Source: Arenimonas sp. SCN 70-307 (GTDB taxonomy: Bacteria; Pseudomonadota; Gammaproteobacteria; Xanthomonadales; Xanthomonadaceae). Taken from it: a stretch of DNA of 64,000 nt. Positions 11,989 through 21,615 of this stretch are shown one piece after another (the first letter of the stretch is position 1; every line of letters begins with the position of its first letter). The stretch is taken from positions 1-64,000 of the forward strand of contig NZ_MEDO01000008.1 of assembly GCF_001724815.1 (NCBI RefSeq), written 5' to 3'. The translations under genes and the position numbers were made by a program. The notes under the pieces were generated by a model. That model saw only the letters and a program-made list of their open reading frames with translations. It ran no database searches and was not told where the DNA came from.

Positions 11989-12828
11989 ATGACCGCCCGC
12001 TACGCCGTGTTCGGCCACCCGGTGGCGCACTCGCTCTCGCCGCGCATCCACGCCGCCTTCGCCACCCAGCTGGGCATCGCGATGGAGTACGCAGCCATCG
12101 ACGCCGCGCCGGAGGACTTCGCCACCGCGCTGGCGGCCTTCGCCGATGCCGGCGGCCGCGGCGCCAACGTGACGCTGCCGCACAAGGAGCGCGCGCTCGC
12201 GCTCTGCGCCGCCGCCAGCGAGCGCGCCCGCCGCGCCGGCGCCGCCAACACGCTCACGCGCCGCGACGGCGCCTGGCACGGCGACAACACCGACGGCATC
12301 GGCCTGGTGCACGACCTCACCGAGCGCCACCGCATCGACCTGCGCGCGCGCCGCGTGCTGATGATCGGCGCCGGCGGCGCCGCCCGCGGCACCGCGCCGG
12401 CCCTGCTCGACGCCGGCATCGAGGAACTGTGGGTGGTCAACCGCACGCCGGAGCGCGCCGATGCCCTGGCCGACGCGATGGGCGAGCCGGGCCGCGTGCA
12501 CACGCGCTACTGGTCCGACCTGCGCAACCTCGGCAGCTTCGACATGGTGGTCAACGCCACCTCGGCCGGCCGCGGCGGCAGCCTCGAACTGCCCTTCACC
12601 CTGGCCACGCAGCGCACCCTGGCCGTGGACCTGAGCTATGGCGAGGCGGCCGTGCCCTTCCTGGCCTGGGCCGAGGCCGCCGGCTGCGCGCAGCGCATCG
12701 ACGGCATCGGCATGCTGGTCGAGCAGGCGGCCGAAAGTTTCGCCATCTGGCACGGCCAGCGCCCCGACACCGACCCGGTCCACGCCGCGCTCAGCGCGCG
12801 CGCCGGCGTGCTGCACACGGCGGACTGA
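11989..12828 (+). CDS. aroE: Shikimate dehydrogenase
   Basis: [21 protein letters not shown]...[10 protein letters not shown]...GAGGAARG. Confidence 0.96.
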   Translation: MTARYAVFGHPVAHSLSPRIHAAFATQLGIAMEYAAIDAAPEDFATALAAFADAGGRGANVTLPHKERALALCAAASERARRAGAANTLTRRDGAWHGDNTDGIGLVHDLTERHRIDLRARRVLMIGAGGAARGTAPALLDAGIEELWVVNRTPERADALADAMGEPGRVHTRYWSDLRNLGSFDMVVNATSAGRGGSLELPFTLATQRTLAVDLSYGEAAVPFLAWAEAAGCAQRIDGIGMLVEQAAESFAIWHGQRPDTDPVHAALSARAGVLHTAD

Positions 12829-12832
12829 GCCC

Positions 12833-13063
12833 ATGACCACCGATTTCCTCATCGCCACCTTCTTCAACCTCGGCCTCAACATCCTCCAGACCCTGATCGC
12901 GCTGGTGGTGGCGGTGCTGGGCCTGCAGTTCATCGACCGCAAGCTGCTTCGGCACATCGACATCGAACAGGAGCTGCAGAAGGGCAACCTGGCGGTGGCG
13001 ATCTTCGCTTCCACCATCCTGCTGTTCGTGGCGATCGTGACGGTGTTCGGCCTGCGCGGATGA
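12833..13063 (+). CDS. DUF350 family small membrane protein
   Basis: 76 aa: MTTDFLIATFFNLGLNILQTLIALVVAVLGLQFIDRKLLRHIDIEQELQKGNLAVAIFASTILLFVAI... Confidence 0.75.
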   Translation: MTTDFLIATFFNLGLNILQTLIALVVAVLGLQFIDRKLLRHIDIEQELQKGNLAVAIFASTILLFVAIVTVFGLRG

Positions 13064-13875
13064 AACGCGGCGGCGGGGACCATCCGCTGGGCTGGATGCT
13101 GCTGGTCGCGCTGGTGCTGATGTCGCTGCGCCTGTTCGAGCGCGAAGGTGCGGGGCCGCGGGAACCGATCCCGGGCGTGCCCGAGCTCATCGCGCCCGCC
13201 TCGCCCGGCCAGGACTTCGCGGCGCCGCCGGAAACGCGCGTCATCGAGCTGGCCAACGGCCAGCGGATCCATGAAGGACAGGTGGCCCGGGTGCTGCGCG
13301 AGGCCGGCCACGGCAATACGTGGATGTCCTTCGGCTGGCTCTACGCCAACCAGACCGTCACCACCGTCGCGCCCGGCCTCGACCGCCGGCACCACTTCGC
13401 CAACGCCTACCTGGTCGGCTACCTGCCCTTCGCCGGCGTCGAGCCCTGGGTGCCGCTGGTGTCGCTGGCCCAGCGCAAGCGCTACGCCTACGACCACGAC
13501 CAGTACCCGGGCGCGCCGGACCTGTGGCAAACCTCCCGCGAGGCGTTCTTCTATCCGCAGGGCGACTGCGAGGACCACGCCATCGCCCTGGCCGACTGGC
13601 TGATCGGCCTGGGCCTCGACGCCCGCGTCGTACTGGGCACGCTGCGCGACGAGGGCCATGCCTGGGTGGTGGTGCTCGACGGCGCCCGGACCTACCTGCT
13701 CGAGGCCACCCACAAGCGCCCCGGCCGGGCGCTGCCCCTGGCCGCGCAGATGCCGGAATACCGGCCCGAGTCGATGTTCAACCGCGAGAGCTACTGGGTG
13801 AACGCGGGCACGCCGATGACGACCGACTACAGCGGTCCGAACTGGCAACGGCGCTCCGCATTCCGGCGCGAGTGA
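13060..13875 (+). CDS. Transglutaminase-like domain protein with N-terminal membrane anchor
   Basis: GDCEDHAIALADWLIGLGLDARVVLGTLRDEGHAWVVVLDG...YLLEAT; ATGA overlap with the DUF350 gene. Confidence 0.75.
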   Translation: MKRGGGDHPLGWMLLVALVLMSLRLFEREGAGPREPIPGVPELIAPASPGQDFAAPPETRVIELANGQRIHEGQVARVLREAGHGNTWMSFGWLYANQTVTTVAPGLDRRHHFANAYLVGYLPFAGVEPWVPLVSLAQRKRYAYDHDQYPGAPDLWQTSREAFFYPQGDCEDHAIALADWLIGLGLDARVVLGTLRDEGHAWVVVLDGARTYLLEATHKRPGRALPLAAQMPEYRPESMFNRESYWVNAGTPMTTDYSGPNWQRRSAFRRE

Positions 13876-13885
13876 GGCTGCCCGC

Positions 13886-14419
13886 TCAGCCCGCCAGGTA
13901 CTCGTCCTTCAGCCGCACGTAGTGCTTGGCGCTGTAGTAGAGCTGCTCGATCTCCTTGTCGGAGAGGTGGCGCACCGGCTTGGCCGGGTTGCCCAGCCAC
14001 AGCTCGCCGGCCAGCACCTTCTTGCCCGGCGGCACCACGGCGCCGGCGCCCACGAAGCCGTGGTCCATCACCATCGCGCCGTCGAGCACGGTGGCGCCCA
14101 TGCCGATGAGCACCGCGTTGCCGATGGTGCAGGCGTGGATGATGGCGCCGTGGCCGATGGTGACGTCGTCGCCGATGATCGTCGGGAAGCCATCGGGCCG
14201 GGTGTAGGGGCCATCGTGGGTGACGTGCACGATGGTGCCGTCCTGGATGTTGGTGCGCGCGCCGATGCGGATGTGGTTCACGTCGCCGCGGATGACGCAG
14301 CCCGGCCAGACCGAGCTGTCCTCGCCCAGGTGGACGTCGCCGATGACGGTGGCCGCCGGATCCACGTAGGCCCGGGCGCCGAGGGTGGGCAGGATGCCCT
14401 TGTAGGGACGGATGTTCAT
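13886..14419 (-). CDS. Gamma-carbonic anhydrase family (left-handed beta-helix) protein
   Basis: YVDPAATVIGDVHLGEDSSVWPGCVIRGDVNHIRIGARTNIQDGTIVHVTH hexapeptide repeats. Confidence 0.93.
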   Translation of the reverse strand: MNIRPYKGILPTLGARAYVDPAATVIGDVHLGEDSSVWPGCVIRGDVNHIRIGARTNIQDGTIVHVTHDGPYTRPDGFPTIIGDDVTIGHGAIIHACTIGNAVLIGMGATVLDGAMVMDHGFVGAGAVVPPGKKVLAGELWLGNPAKPVRHLSDKEIEQLYYSAKHYVRLKDEYLAG

Positions 14420-14444
14420 GGCCCAAGTTTATCGCGCCTTCCCC

Positions 14445-14530
14445 GTAGGAGCGCCTTCAGGCGCGAATCCCTTAGGTTCTGGCTTGGCCTTCGGCCAAGA
14501 GCAGGGATTCGCGCCTGAAGGCGCTCCTAC
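14445..14530. repeat. Paired REP element (REPIN-like), copy 1
   Basis: gtaggagcgccttcaggcgcgaatccct (14445-14472) and its exact inverse (14503-14530), with central hairpin cttggccttcggccaag. Confidence 0.95.
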
Positions 14531-14558
14531 AGAGGGTGCAGGGGGCTAGAATCGGGCC

Positions 14559-15977
14559 ATGGACAGCCCCGCCCACCCCGACGAAGACCTCCGCCCCCTG
14601 CTGGCCCGCCTGCGCGCCGCGCACCAGCGCCAGGTGCCCACCTACCGCCAGCGCATGGACGACCTGCAGCGCCTGGCCGAGGCCGTGCGCCGGTACCGCG
14701 ACGACCTGGCCAAGGCGGTGTCGGCCGACTTCGGCCGCCGCTCGCGCCACGAGACGTTGGCCGCCGACGTGATGGTGACGCTCGACGAGATCAGCCACCT
14801 GCGCCGCAAGCTGCGCAAGTGGATGCGCCCCGAACGCCCGCGCGTGAACTGGGCCTTCCTGCCCGCGCGCGCCGAGATCCGGCGCGTGCCGCTGGGCGTG
14901 GTGGGCATCGTCGCGCCCTGGAACTACCCGATCCAGCTGGCCCTGGTGCCGCTGGCCGACGCCATCGCCGCCGGCAACCACGTCATGGTCAAGCCGTCGG
15001 AGCACACCCCGCGCACCTCGGCACTGCTGGCGCGGCTGCTGGCCGAGGTATTCCCGCCCGAGCGCGTGGCGGTGGTGCAGGGCGATGCGGCGGTGGGCGC
15101 GGCCTTCAGCCGGCTGGCCTTCGACCACCTGCTGTTCACCGGCTCCACCGTGGTCGGCCGCGCGGTGATGGCCGCCGCGGCGCCCAACTTGGTGCCGGTG
15201 ACGCTGGAACTGGGCGGCAAGTCGCCGGCGCTGGTGGCGCCGGACTATCCGATCGAACTGGCGGCCGAGCGCATCGCCGCCGGCAAGTGCTTCAACGGCG
15301 GCCAGACCTGCGTGGCGCCGGACTACGTGCTGGTGCCGCGCGCGAAGCGCGACGAGTTCGTGCGCGCGTGGCTGGCCTCGGTGCGCCGCCGCTACCCGAG
15401 CCTGGCCGGCAACCCGGACTACACCGCGGTGGTGAACCATCGCCAGGCCGAGCGCCTGCGCGCCTGGCTCGACGACGCCCGGGAGCGCGGCGTGAGCGTG
15501 GTGCAGCACCGCCCCGACGGCGAATCGCCGCCGCCGGGCGTGGAAGTGCTGCCGCCCACCGTGCTGCTCGACCCGCCCGACGAGGCGAAGGTGATGCAGG
15601 AGGAGATCTTCGGCCCGCTGTTGCCGGTGAAGTCCTACGACTCGCACGACGAGGCCATCGCCTACCTCCTCGGCCGCGACCGCCCGCTGGCCTTCTACCC
15701 CTTCGATCGCGACCGCGCGCGCCTGCGCCGCACGCTCGACACCGTGGTGGCGGGCAGCGTGTGCGTCAACGACACCCTGATCCAGTTCGGCCAGCACGCG
15801 CTGCCGGTGGGCGGCGTCGGCCCCAGCGGCATGGGCCAGTACCACGGCGAGGCGGGCTTCCTGACCTTCACCAAGCGCATGCCGGTGATGTTCCAGCCGC
15901 GCCTGAACGGCATGTTCGTGTTCGATCCGCCGTTCGGCAAGCTGGCGGACTTCGTCGTGAAGTGGCTGGCGCGATGA
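14559..15977 (+). CDS. Coniferyl aldehyde dehydrogenase-like NAD(P)-dependent aldehyde dehydrogenase
   Basis: GIVAPWNYPIQLALVPL...FTGSTVVGRAVM...ELGGKSPALV...CFNGGQTCVAPDYV. Confidence 0.9.
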   Translation: MDSPAHPDEDLRPLLARLRAAHQRQVPTYRQRMDDLQRLAEAVRRYRDDLAKAVSADFGRRSRHETLAADVMVTLDEISHLRRKLRKWMRPERPRVNWAFLPARAEIRRVPLGVVGIVAPWNYPIQLALVPLADAIAAGNHVMVKPSEHTPRTSALLARLLAEVFPPERVAVVQGDAAVGAAFSRLAFDHLLFTGSTVVGRAVMAAAAPNLVPVTLELGGKSPALVAPDYPIELAAERIAAGKCFNGGQTCVAPDYVLVPRAKRDEFVRAWLASVRRRYPSLAGNPDYTAVVNHRQAERLRAWLDDARERGVSVVQHRPDGESPPPGVEVLPPTVLLDPPDEAKVMQEEIFGPLLPVKSYDSHDEAIAYLLGRDRPLAFYPFDRDRARLRRTLDTVVAGSVCVNDTLIQFGQHALPVGGVGPSGMGQYHGEAGFLTFTKRMPVMFQPRLNGMFVFDPPFGKLADFVVKWLAR

Positions 15978-16411
15978 GAACCGCCGCGCTCTTCCCGCTG
16001 GTGACAGCGCTGCTCGTGCTGCCCGCCGCACGCGCGGCCGATGCGCCCGCGGCCGGCGAGGTCCTGGTCCTGACGCAGTCCGACAGCGGGCGGCGGCTGG
16101 CCCTGCCGGTCGGCGCCATCGTGCGCTTCGAGCTCGAATCCAACCCCAGCACCGGTGCCGAATGGCAGCGACGCGATCCTTTCGGCGACGTCTTGCGCTC
16201 GGTGCCCTGCGAGGGCGTGCGCCGCCGGCCGCTGGTGGTGGCCGGCGAACCGGCCCCGCCGGTGGGCTCGCCGGTGGATGTCGTTTATTGCTTCAAGGCG
16301 GTGGCGCCGGGCAAGGCCTACCTCCACCTCGCCTACGGCCGGCCCTGGGATACCGAGGCCCCGGCCTGGAAGATCCTCGCGCTCGAAATCGACGTCGTGC
16401 CGGCCCCCTGA
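15974..16411 (+). CDS. Chagasin-like (I42 family) peptidase inhibitor, secreted
   Basis: Signal peptide, then VRFELESNPSTGAEWQ and AYLHLAYGRPWD (NPxTG / RPW chagasin motifs). Confidence 0.78.
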   Translation: MRTAALFPLVTALLVLPAARAADAPAAGEVLVLTQSDSGRRLALPVGAIVRFELESNPSTGAEWQRRDPFGDVLRSVPCEGVRRRPLVVAGEPAPPVGSPVDVVYCFKAVAPGKAYLHLAYGRPWDTEAPAWKILALEIDVVPAP

Positions 16412-16444
16412 GCCCGGCTTGTCCTGCCGCTGTACGAACCCCAG

Positions 16445-18496
16445 ATGATGGTCATGGTGACGAACAACCCCCTGCTTTCCGACGCGGAACTGCCCGCCTT
16501 TTCCGCCATCACCCCGGCGCACGTGAATCCGGCGGTCGACGCCGTGCTGGCCGACTTCCGCGCTGCGGTCGAAGGCCTGGTGGCCGACCCGGCCGCGCGC
16601 GATTTCGCTTCCCTGATGGCGCCGCTCGAACGCTGGGAGGAGAAACTCGGCCGCACCTTTTCGCCGGTGTCGCACCTGCACGGCGTCAAGGATTCGCCCG
16701 AGCTGCGCGAGGCCTATTCGGCGGCGATCGAGAAACTCACCGACCACGCCACCGAGCTCGGCCAGCATCGCGGCCTCTATGCCGCAGTGAAGGCGCTGCG
16801 CGAGTCGCCCGCCTTCGAAACGCTCGACCGTCCGCGCCGCACGCTGGTCGAAGACAGCCTGCGCGGTTTCCGCCTCAGCGGCGTGGCGCTGGAGGAGCCG
16901 GCGCGCTCGCGCTTCAAGGCCATCCAGAACGAACTGAGCAAGCTGCAAACCGAATTCGAGGAAGCCGTGCTCGACGACACCGATGCCTGGACGCGGCCGG
17001 TGGCGGAGCATGAGCTCGCCGGCCTGCCGCCCTCGGCGCGCGACCTGCTGCAGGCGATGGCGAAGGAAAAGGGCGTGGGCGGCTGGCTGGCCACGCTCAA
17101 GGGCCCGGTGGTGCAGGCCGTGCTCACCTTCGCCGACAGCCGCGCGCTGCGCGAAGAGATCTACACGGCCTACAACACCCGCGCCTCCGACCGGGGCCCG
17201 CACGGTGGCAAGCACGACAACGGCGAGCGCATCGGCCGCATCCTGGCGCTGCGGCACGAAGCGGCGCAGTTGCTGGGCTTCGATTCGGCCGCGCACGAAT
17301 CGCTCGAGGACAAGATGGCCGGCACGCCGGCGCGCGTGCTCGGCTTCCTGCGCGAACTGGCGTCGAAGGCGCGGCCCGTCGCGCAGCGCGAGCTCGACGA
17401 ACTGCGCGTGTTCGCCTCCGGAACCCTGGGCCTGGCCGACCTGCAGCCCTGGGACGTGGCCTACGCCTCGGAGAAGCTGCGCGAGTCGCGCTTCGCCTTC
17501 AGCGAGGAAGACCTCAAGCCCTACTTCCCGCTGCCCTCGGTGATGCAGGGCCTGTTCACCGTGGCCGAGCGCGTGTTCGGCGTGCGCCTGGTCGAGCGCC
17601 AGGGCGTGGATGCCTGGCATCCGGACGTGCATTTCTTCGATGTGGTGGACCTCGACGGCACCGTGCGCGCCGGCGTCTACCTCGACCACTACGCCCGCGC
17701 CGGCAAGCGCGGCGGTGCCTGGATGGACGTGTGCCGCTCGCGCCTTCGCGACGGCGAGGCGGCGCACAAGCCGGTGGCCTACCTCACCTGCAACTTCGCG
17801 CCCGGCCACGACGGCACGCCGGCCTTGCTGACCCACGACGACGTGGTCACGCTCTTCCACGAATTCGGCCACGGCATCCACCACCTGCTGACCGAAGTGG
17901 ACTGGCCCAGCGTGGGCGGCATCAGCGGCGTGGAGTGGGACGCGGTGGAGCTGCCGAGCCAGTTCATGGAGAACTTCGCCTGGCAGCGCGAGGCCCTGGA
18001 CCTGTTCGCCCGCCACTGGCAGACCGGCGAGCGCCTGCCCGACGACCTGTACGCGAAGATGCTGCAGGCGCGGCATTTCCACGCCGGCCTGTTCCTGGTG
18101 CGGCAGCTGGAGTTCGCGCTCTACGACTTCCGCCTGCACCTGGAGTACGACCCGGCGCGCGGACCGCGCACGCTGGAGCTGCTCGACGAGGTGCGCCAGG
18201 AGGTGGCCGTCATCCAGCCGCCGGCCTGGCACCGCTTCCCGCATGCGTTCACGCACATCTTCGCGGGTGGTTATTCGGCCGGTTACTACAGCTACCTGTG
18301 GGCCGAGGTACTCAGCGCCGACGCCTTCGCAGCCTTCGAGGAAGCCGGCGTGTTCGACGCCAGCACCGGCGCCCGCTACCGCCGCGAAATCCTCGCCGTG
18401 GGCGGCTCGCGCCCGGCGCTGGAGAGCTTCGTGGCCTTCCGCGGCCGCGAGCCGGAGCCCGAGGCGCTGCTGCGCTCCTACGGATTGGCGGCCTGA
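16445..18496 (+). CDS. prlC: Oligopeptidase A (M3 metallopeptidase)
   Basis: 683 aa with LFHEFGHGIHHLLTEVDW zinc-binding motif and M3 architecture. Confidence 0.94.
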   Translation: MMVMVTNNPLLSDAELPAFSAITPAHVNPAVDAVLADFRAAVEGLVADPAARDFASLMAPLERWEEKLGRTFSPVSHLHGVKDSPELREAYSAAIEKLTDHATELGQHRGLYAAVKALRESPAFETLDRPRRTLVEDSLRGFRLSGVALEEPARSRFKAIQNELSKLQTEFEEAVLDDTDAWTRPVAEHELAGLPPSARDLLQAMAKEKGVGGWLATLKGPVVQAVLTFADSRALREEIYTAYNTRASDRGPHGGKHDNGERIGRILALRHEAAQLLGFDSAAHESLEDKMAGTPARVLGFLRELASKARPVAQRELDELRVFASGTLGLADLQPWDVAYASEKLRESRFAFSEEDLKPYFPLPSVMQGLFTVAERVFGVRLVERQGVDAWHPDVHFFDVVDLDGTVRAGVYLDHYARAGKRGGAWMDVCRSRLRDGEAAHKPVAYLTCNFAPGHDGTPALLTHDDVVTLFHEFGHGIHHLLTEVDWPSVGGISGVEWDAVELPSQFMENFAWQREALDLFARHWQTGERLPDDLYAKMLQARHFHAGLFLVRQLEFALYDFRLHLEYDPARGPRTLELLDEVRQEVAVIQPPAWHRFPHAFTHIFAGGYSAGYYSYLWAEVLSADAFAAFEEAGVFDASTGARYRREILAVGGSRPALESFVAFRGREPEPEALLRSYGLAA

Positions 18497-18960
18497 GGCC
18501 GCCAGATCATGTAGACATCGGCGCGGGCATAGTGCGAGCCGGGCTTCACGCCGGGCTGCAGCTCGAAACCCATCGACTCGTACAGGCGCAGCGCGGGCTT
18601 GAGCTTGCTGCTCGATTCGAGGAAGAGCTCGCGCCCGCCCAGCTCGCGGAAACCCTCGATCGCCGCCGCCAGCAGCTTGCGGCCGATGCCCCGGCCCTGG
18701 TGGCCGGCGGTGACGCCCATCTTGGTCAGCTCCCAGGTGCCCGGCTCGTCGGGCATCAGCGCGCAGGTGCCCACGACCTCGTCGCCGACCAGCGCGAACC
18801 AGATGCGCCCGCCCTTGCCCAGGATCCAGGTCTCCGGGTTCGACAGCACCTCGTGGTCGAAGGGCTCGATCGAGTGGTACTTCTCCAGCCACTCGGCATT
18901 GAGCCGATGGAAGTGCGTGCGCAGCGCCGGCGCAAACGGGACGATCCGAACCTGGTCCAT
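18478..18960 (-). CDS. GNAT family N-acetyltransferase
   Basis: MGVTAGHQGRGIGRKLLAAAIEGFRELG acetyl-CoA loop; convergent 19-bp overlap with prlC. Confidence 0.88.
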   Translation of the reverse strand: MDQVRIVPFAPALRTHFHRLNAEWLEKYHSIEPFDHEVLSNPETWILGKGGRIWFALVGDEVVGTCALMPDEPGTWELTKMGVTAGHQGRGIGRKLLAAAIEGFRELGGRELFLESSSKLKPALRLYESMGFELQPGVKPGSHYARADVYMIWRPQAANP

Positions 18961-19050
18961 GCCATCCAAACCTGAGGGGGTCGGAGAACAATAACGCTTC
19001 AAGCGCCTGATTCAATCGTTGGTGTTCGCCGACCCGATTAGAATCGCCGG

Positions 19051-20481
19051 ATGCAGTCTTCGCGCCGGTTGCCCTTGATCGTTGCCACGGCCCTGTTCAT
19101 CGAGAACATGGATTCGACGGCGATCGCGACCTCGCTGCCGGCGATCGCCGCGGACCTCGGCACCGAGCCGATCGCGCTCAAGCTGGCGCTCACCGCCTAC
19201 CTGCTGGCCCTGGCCGTGTTCATCCCGGTCAGCGGCTGGATCGCCGACCGCTTCGGCGCGAAGCGGACCTTCATGCTGGCCATCGGCGTGTTCCTGCTTG
19301 GCTCGCTGGCCTGCGCCGCCAGCGGCTCGCTGGGCCAGCTGGTGGCGGCGCGTTTCCTGCAGGGCCTGGGCGGCGCGCTCATGGTGCCGGTGGGCCGGCT
19401 GGTGCTGCTGCGCACGATCCCCAAGAACGAGCTGGTGCAGGCCCTGAGCTGGCTCACCATCCCGGCCCTCGTCGCGCCCATCCTCGGCCCGCCCGTCGGC
19501 GGCTTCATCGCCACCTACAGCGACTGGCGCTGGATCTTCCTGATCAACCTGCCCATCGGCGTCGTCGGCATGTTCCTGGCCTGGCGCTTCGTGCCCGACC
19601 TGCGCGAGGCGGTCAAACCGCTCGACTGGACCGGCTTCGCGCTCTCGGGCCTGGGCCTGGCGCTGGCGCTTTTCGGCTTCTCCACGCTGGGCCGCCACCT
19701 CGTGGCCACGCCGGTGGCGGTGGGCTGCCTGCTGCTGGGCATCGCCGGCATGCTGGCCTACGTCGGGCACGCGCGCCGGCACCCGCACCCGCTGATCGAC
19801 CTGCAGCTGCTGCGCCTGGCCACCTTCCGCGCCGGCGTGATGGGCGGCCTGCTGTTCCGCGTCGGCATCGGCGCCACGCCCTTCCTGTTGCCGCTGATGC
19901 TGCAGCTGGGTTTCGGCATGACGCCGCTGGCCTCGGGCCTGCTCACCTTCTTCTCGGCCGTGGGCGCGATCTTCATGAAGACTCTGGCGGCGCGCGTGCT
20001 GCGTCGCTTCGGCTTCCGGCGCGTGCTGTGGGTCAACGCGCTGCTGGCGTCGGCGATGCTCGCCGGCTTCGGCCTGTTCCGCATCGACACGCCGCACTGG
20101 CTGATCATCGGCGTGCTGCTGATGTCCGGCTGCTTCCGCTCGCTGCAGTTCACCAGCCTCAACGCCATCAGTTACGCCGAGGTCGACCAGGAGCGCATGG
20201 GCCAGGCTTCGGCGCTGTCGGGCATGATGCAGCAGTTCTCGCTGGCGCTGGGCGTGGCGGTGGGCGGCTACGCCCTGCAGGTGGCCGGCGCGCTCACCGG
20301 CCAGGACTACGCCGTGCCGGCCAACTTCGGCTGGGCCTTCCTCACCGTCGGCGTGATCTCGGCGATGTCGGCCTGGGTGATGTTCCGCCTGCCCCGCGAC
20401 GCCGGCGCCGAGATGGCCGGCCGCGCCCGCGATGGCGAGGAAGTGGCGGAGCCCAAGGCCGCGCAGCGGCCCGCTACGTAG
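19051..20481 (+). CDS. MFS transporter, DHA2/EmrB-type drug efflux family
   Basis: FIENMDSTAIATSLPAIAADL...SGWIADRFGAKRTFMLAIGVFLLGSLACAAS. Confidence 0.9.
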   Translation: MQSSRRLPLIVATALFIENMDSTAIATSLPAIAADLGTEPIALKLALTAYLLALAVFIPVSGWIADRFGAKRTFMLAIGVFLLGSLACAASGSLGQLVAARFLQGLGGALMVPVGRLVLLRTIPKNELVQALSWLTIPALVAPILGPPVGGFIATYSDWRWIFLINLPIGVVGMFLAWRFVPDLREAVKPLDWTGFALSGLGLALALFGFSTLGRHLVATPVAVGCLLLGIAGMLAYVGHARRHPHPLIDLQLLRLATFRAGVMGGLLFRVGIGATPFLLPLMLQLGFGMTPLASGLLTFFSAVGAIFMKTLAARVLRRFGFRRVLWVNALLASAMLAGFGLFRIDTPHWLIIGVLLMSGCFRSLQFTSLNAISYAEVDQERMGQASALSGMMQQFSLALGVAVGGYALQVAGALTGQDYAVPANFGWAFLTVGVISAMSAWVMFRLPRDAGAEMAGRARDGEEVAEPKAAQRPAT

Positions 20482-20493
20482 CGATGCCTGCCT

Positions 20494-20570
20494 GTAGGAG
20501 TGCCTTCAGGCGCGAATCTTTTGCCTTTGCCTTCGGCAAAGAAAGGATTCGCGCCTGAAGGCGCTCCTAC
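20494..20570. repeat. Paired REP element, copy 2
   Basis: gtaggagtgccttcaggcgcgaatcttt...aaaggattcgcgcctgaaggcgctcctac with central hairpin ctttgccttcggcaaag. Confidence 0.95.
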
Positions 20571-20580
20571 ACAAGCCGGC

Positions 20581-21597
20581 TCAGGCGAAGAAGCTGCGGA
20601 AGGCGGCGACGGCGCGCTCGACGCCGGTGTCGTCGATGTCCAGGTGCGTCACCAGCCGGATGCGCGGCCCGCGCCCGGCCGCGATGCGGATGCCGCGCGA
20701 CCCGAGGTGTTTCGCCAGTTCGCCCTGGCGCCCGTCGGGCACGGTGACGAACAGGATGTTGGTGAACGCACCCTCCACCCCCAGCCCCGGGATCGCCCGC
20801 AGCGCCGCCGCCAGCTCCGCCGCGCGGCGGTGGTCGTCGGCCAGGCGCGCCACGTGGTGGTCGAGCGCGTGCTGGCCCATGGCCGCCAGCAGGCCGGCCT
20901 GGCGCCAGCCGCCGCCGAGCACCTTGCGCCAGCGCCGCGCGGTATCGACCAGCGCCTTCGAACCCGCCAGCACCGAACCCACCGGCGCACCCAGGCCCTT
21001 GGACAGGCAGACCGACACCGAATCGAAATGCCCGGCGATCTCGCCCGCCGGCACGCCGCAGGCCACGGCCGCGTTGTACAGTCGCGCGCCGTCGAGGTGG
21101 AAGGCCAGCCCATGCGCGCGCGCGAAGGCGCCGGCCGCGGCGAGGTAGTCGAGCGGCAATGGCCGGCCATGCCAGGTGTTCTCCAGCGCCAGCAGCCGCG
21201 TGCGCGCGAAGTGCGGGTCGCCGGCCGGCTTGATCGCCGCCGCCACCGCGTCCAGCGGCAGCGTGCCGTCGGCCGCGTGCACGATCGGCTGCGGCTGGAT
21301 CGAGCCCAGCACCGCCGCGCCGCCGCCTTCGTACTTGTAGGTGTGCGCGTCCATGCCCACCAGGTATTCGTCGCCGCGCTCGCAGTGCGCCATCAGCGCC
21401 AGCAGGTTCGACTGCGTGCCGCTGGGCACGAACAGCGCCGCCTCGAAGCCCAGCTCGGCCGCCACCCGGTCCTGCAGCGCATTCACGCCCGGGTCGTCGC
21501 CCATCACGTCGTCGCCGACGGCGGCGCGCAGGCCCGCCTCGCGCATCGCCGGCGTGGGCTGGGTGACGGTGTCGCTGCGAAGGTCAACCCACTGCAT
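20581..21597 (-). CDS. ltaE: Low-specificity L-threonine aldolase
   Basis: MQWVDLRSDTVTQPTPAMREAGLRAAVGDDVMGDDP...LALENTWHGRPLP...FHLDGARLYNAAVA. Confidence 0.94.
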   Translation of the reverse strand: MQWVDLRSDTVTQPTPAMREAGLRAAVGDDVMGDDPGVNALQDRVAAELGFEAALFVPSGTQSNLLALMAHCERGDEYLVGMDAHTYKYEGGGAAVLGSIQPQPIVHAADGTLPLDAVAAAIKPAGDPHFARTRLLALENTWHGRPLPLDYLAAAGAFARAHGLAFHLDGARLYNAAVACGVPAGEIAGHFDSVSVCLSKGLGAPVGSVLAGSKALVDTARRWRKVLGGGWRQAGLLAAMGQHALDHHVARLADDHRRAAELAAALRAIPGLGVEGAFTNILFVTVPDGRQGELAKHLGSRGIRIAAGRGPRIRLVTHLDIDDTGVERAVAAFRSFFA

Positions 21598-21615
21598 GTG
21601 CCGCGTGCTCCCAGA

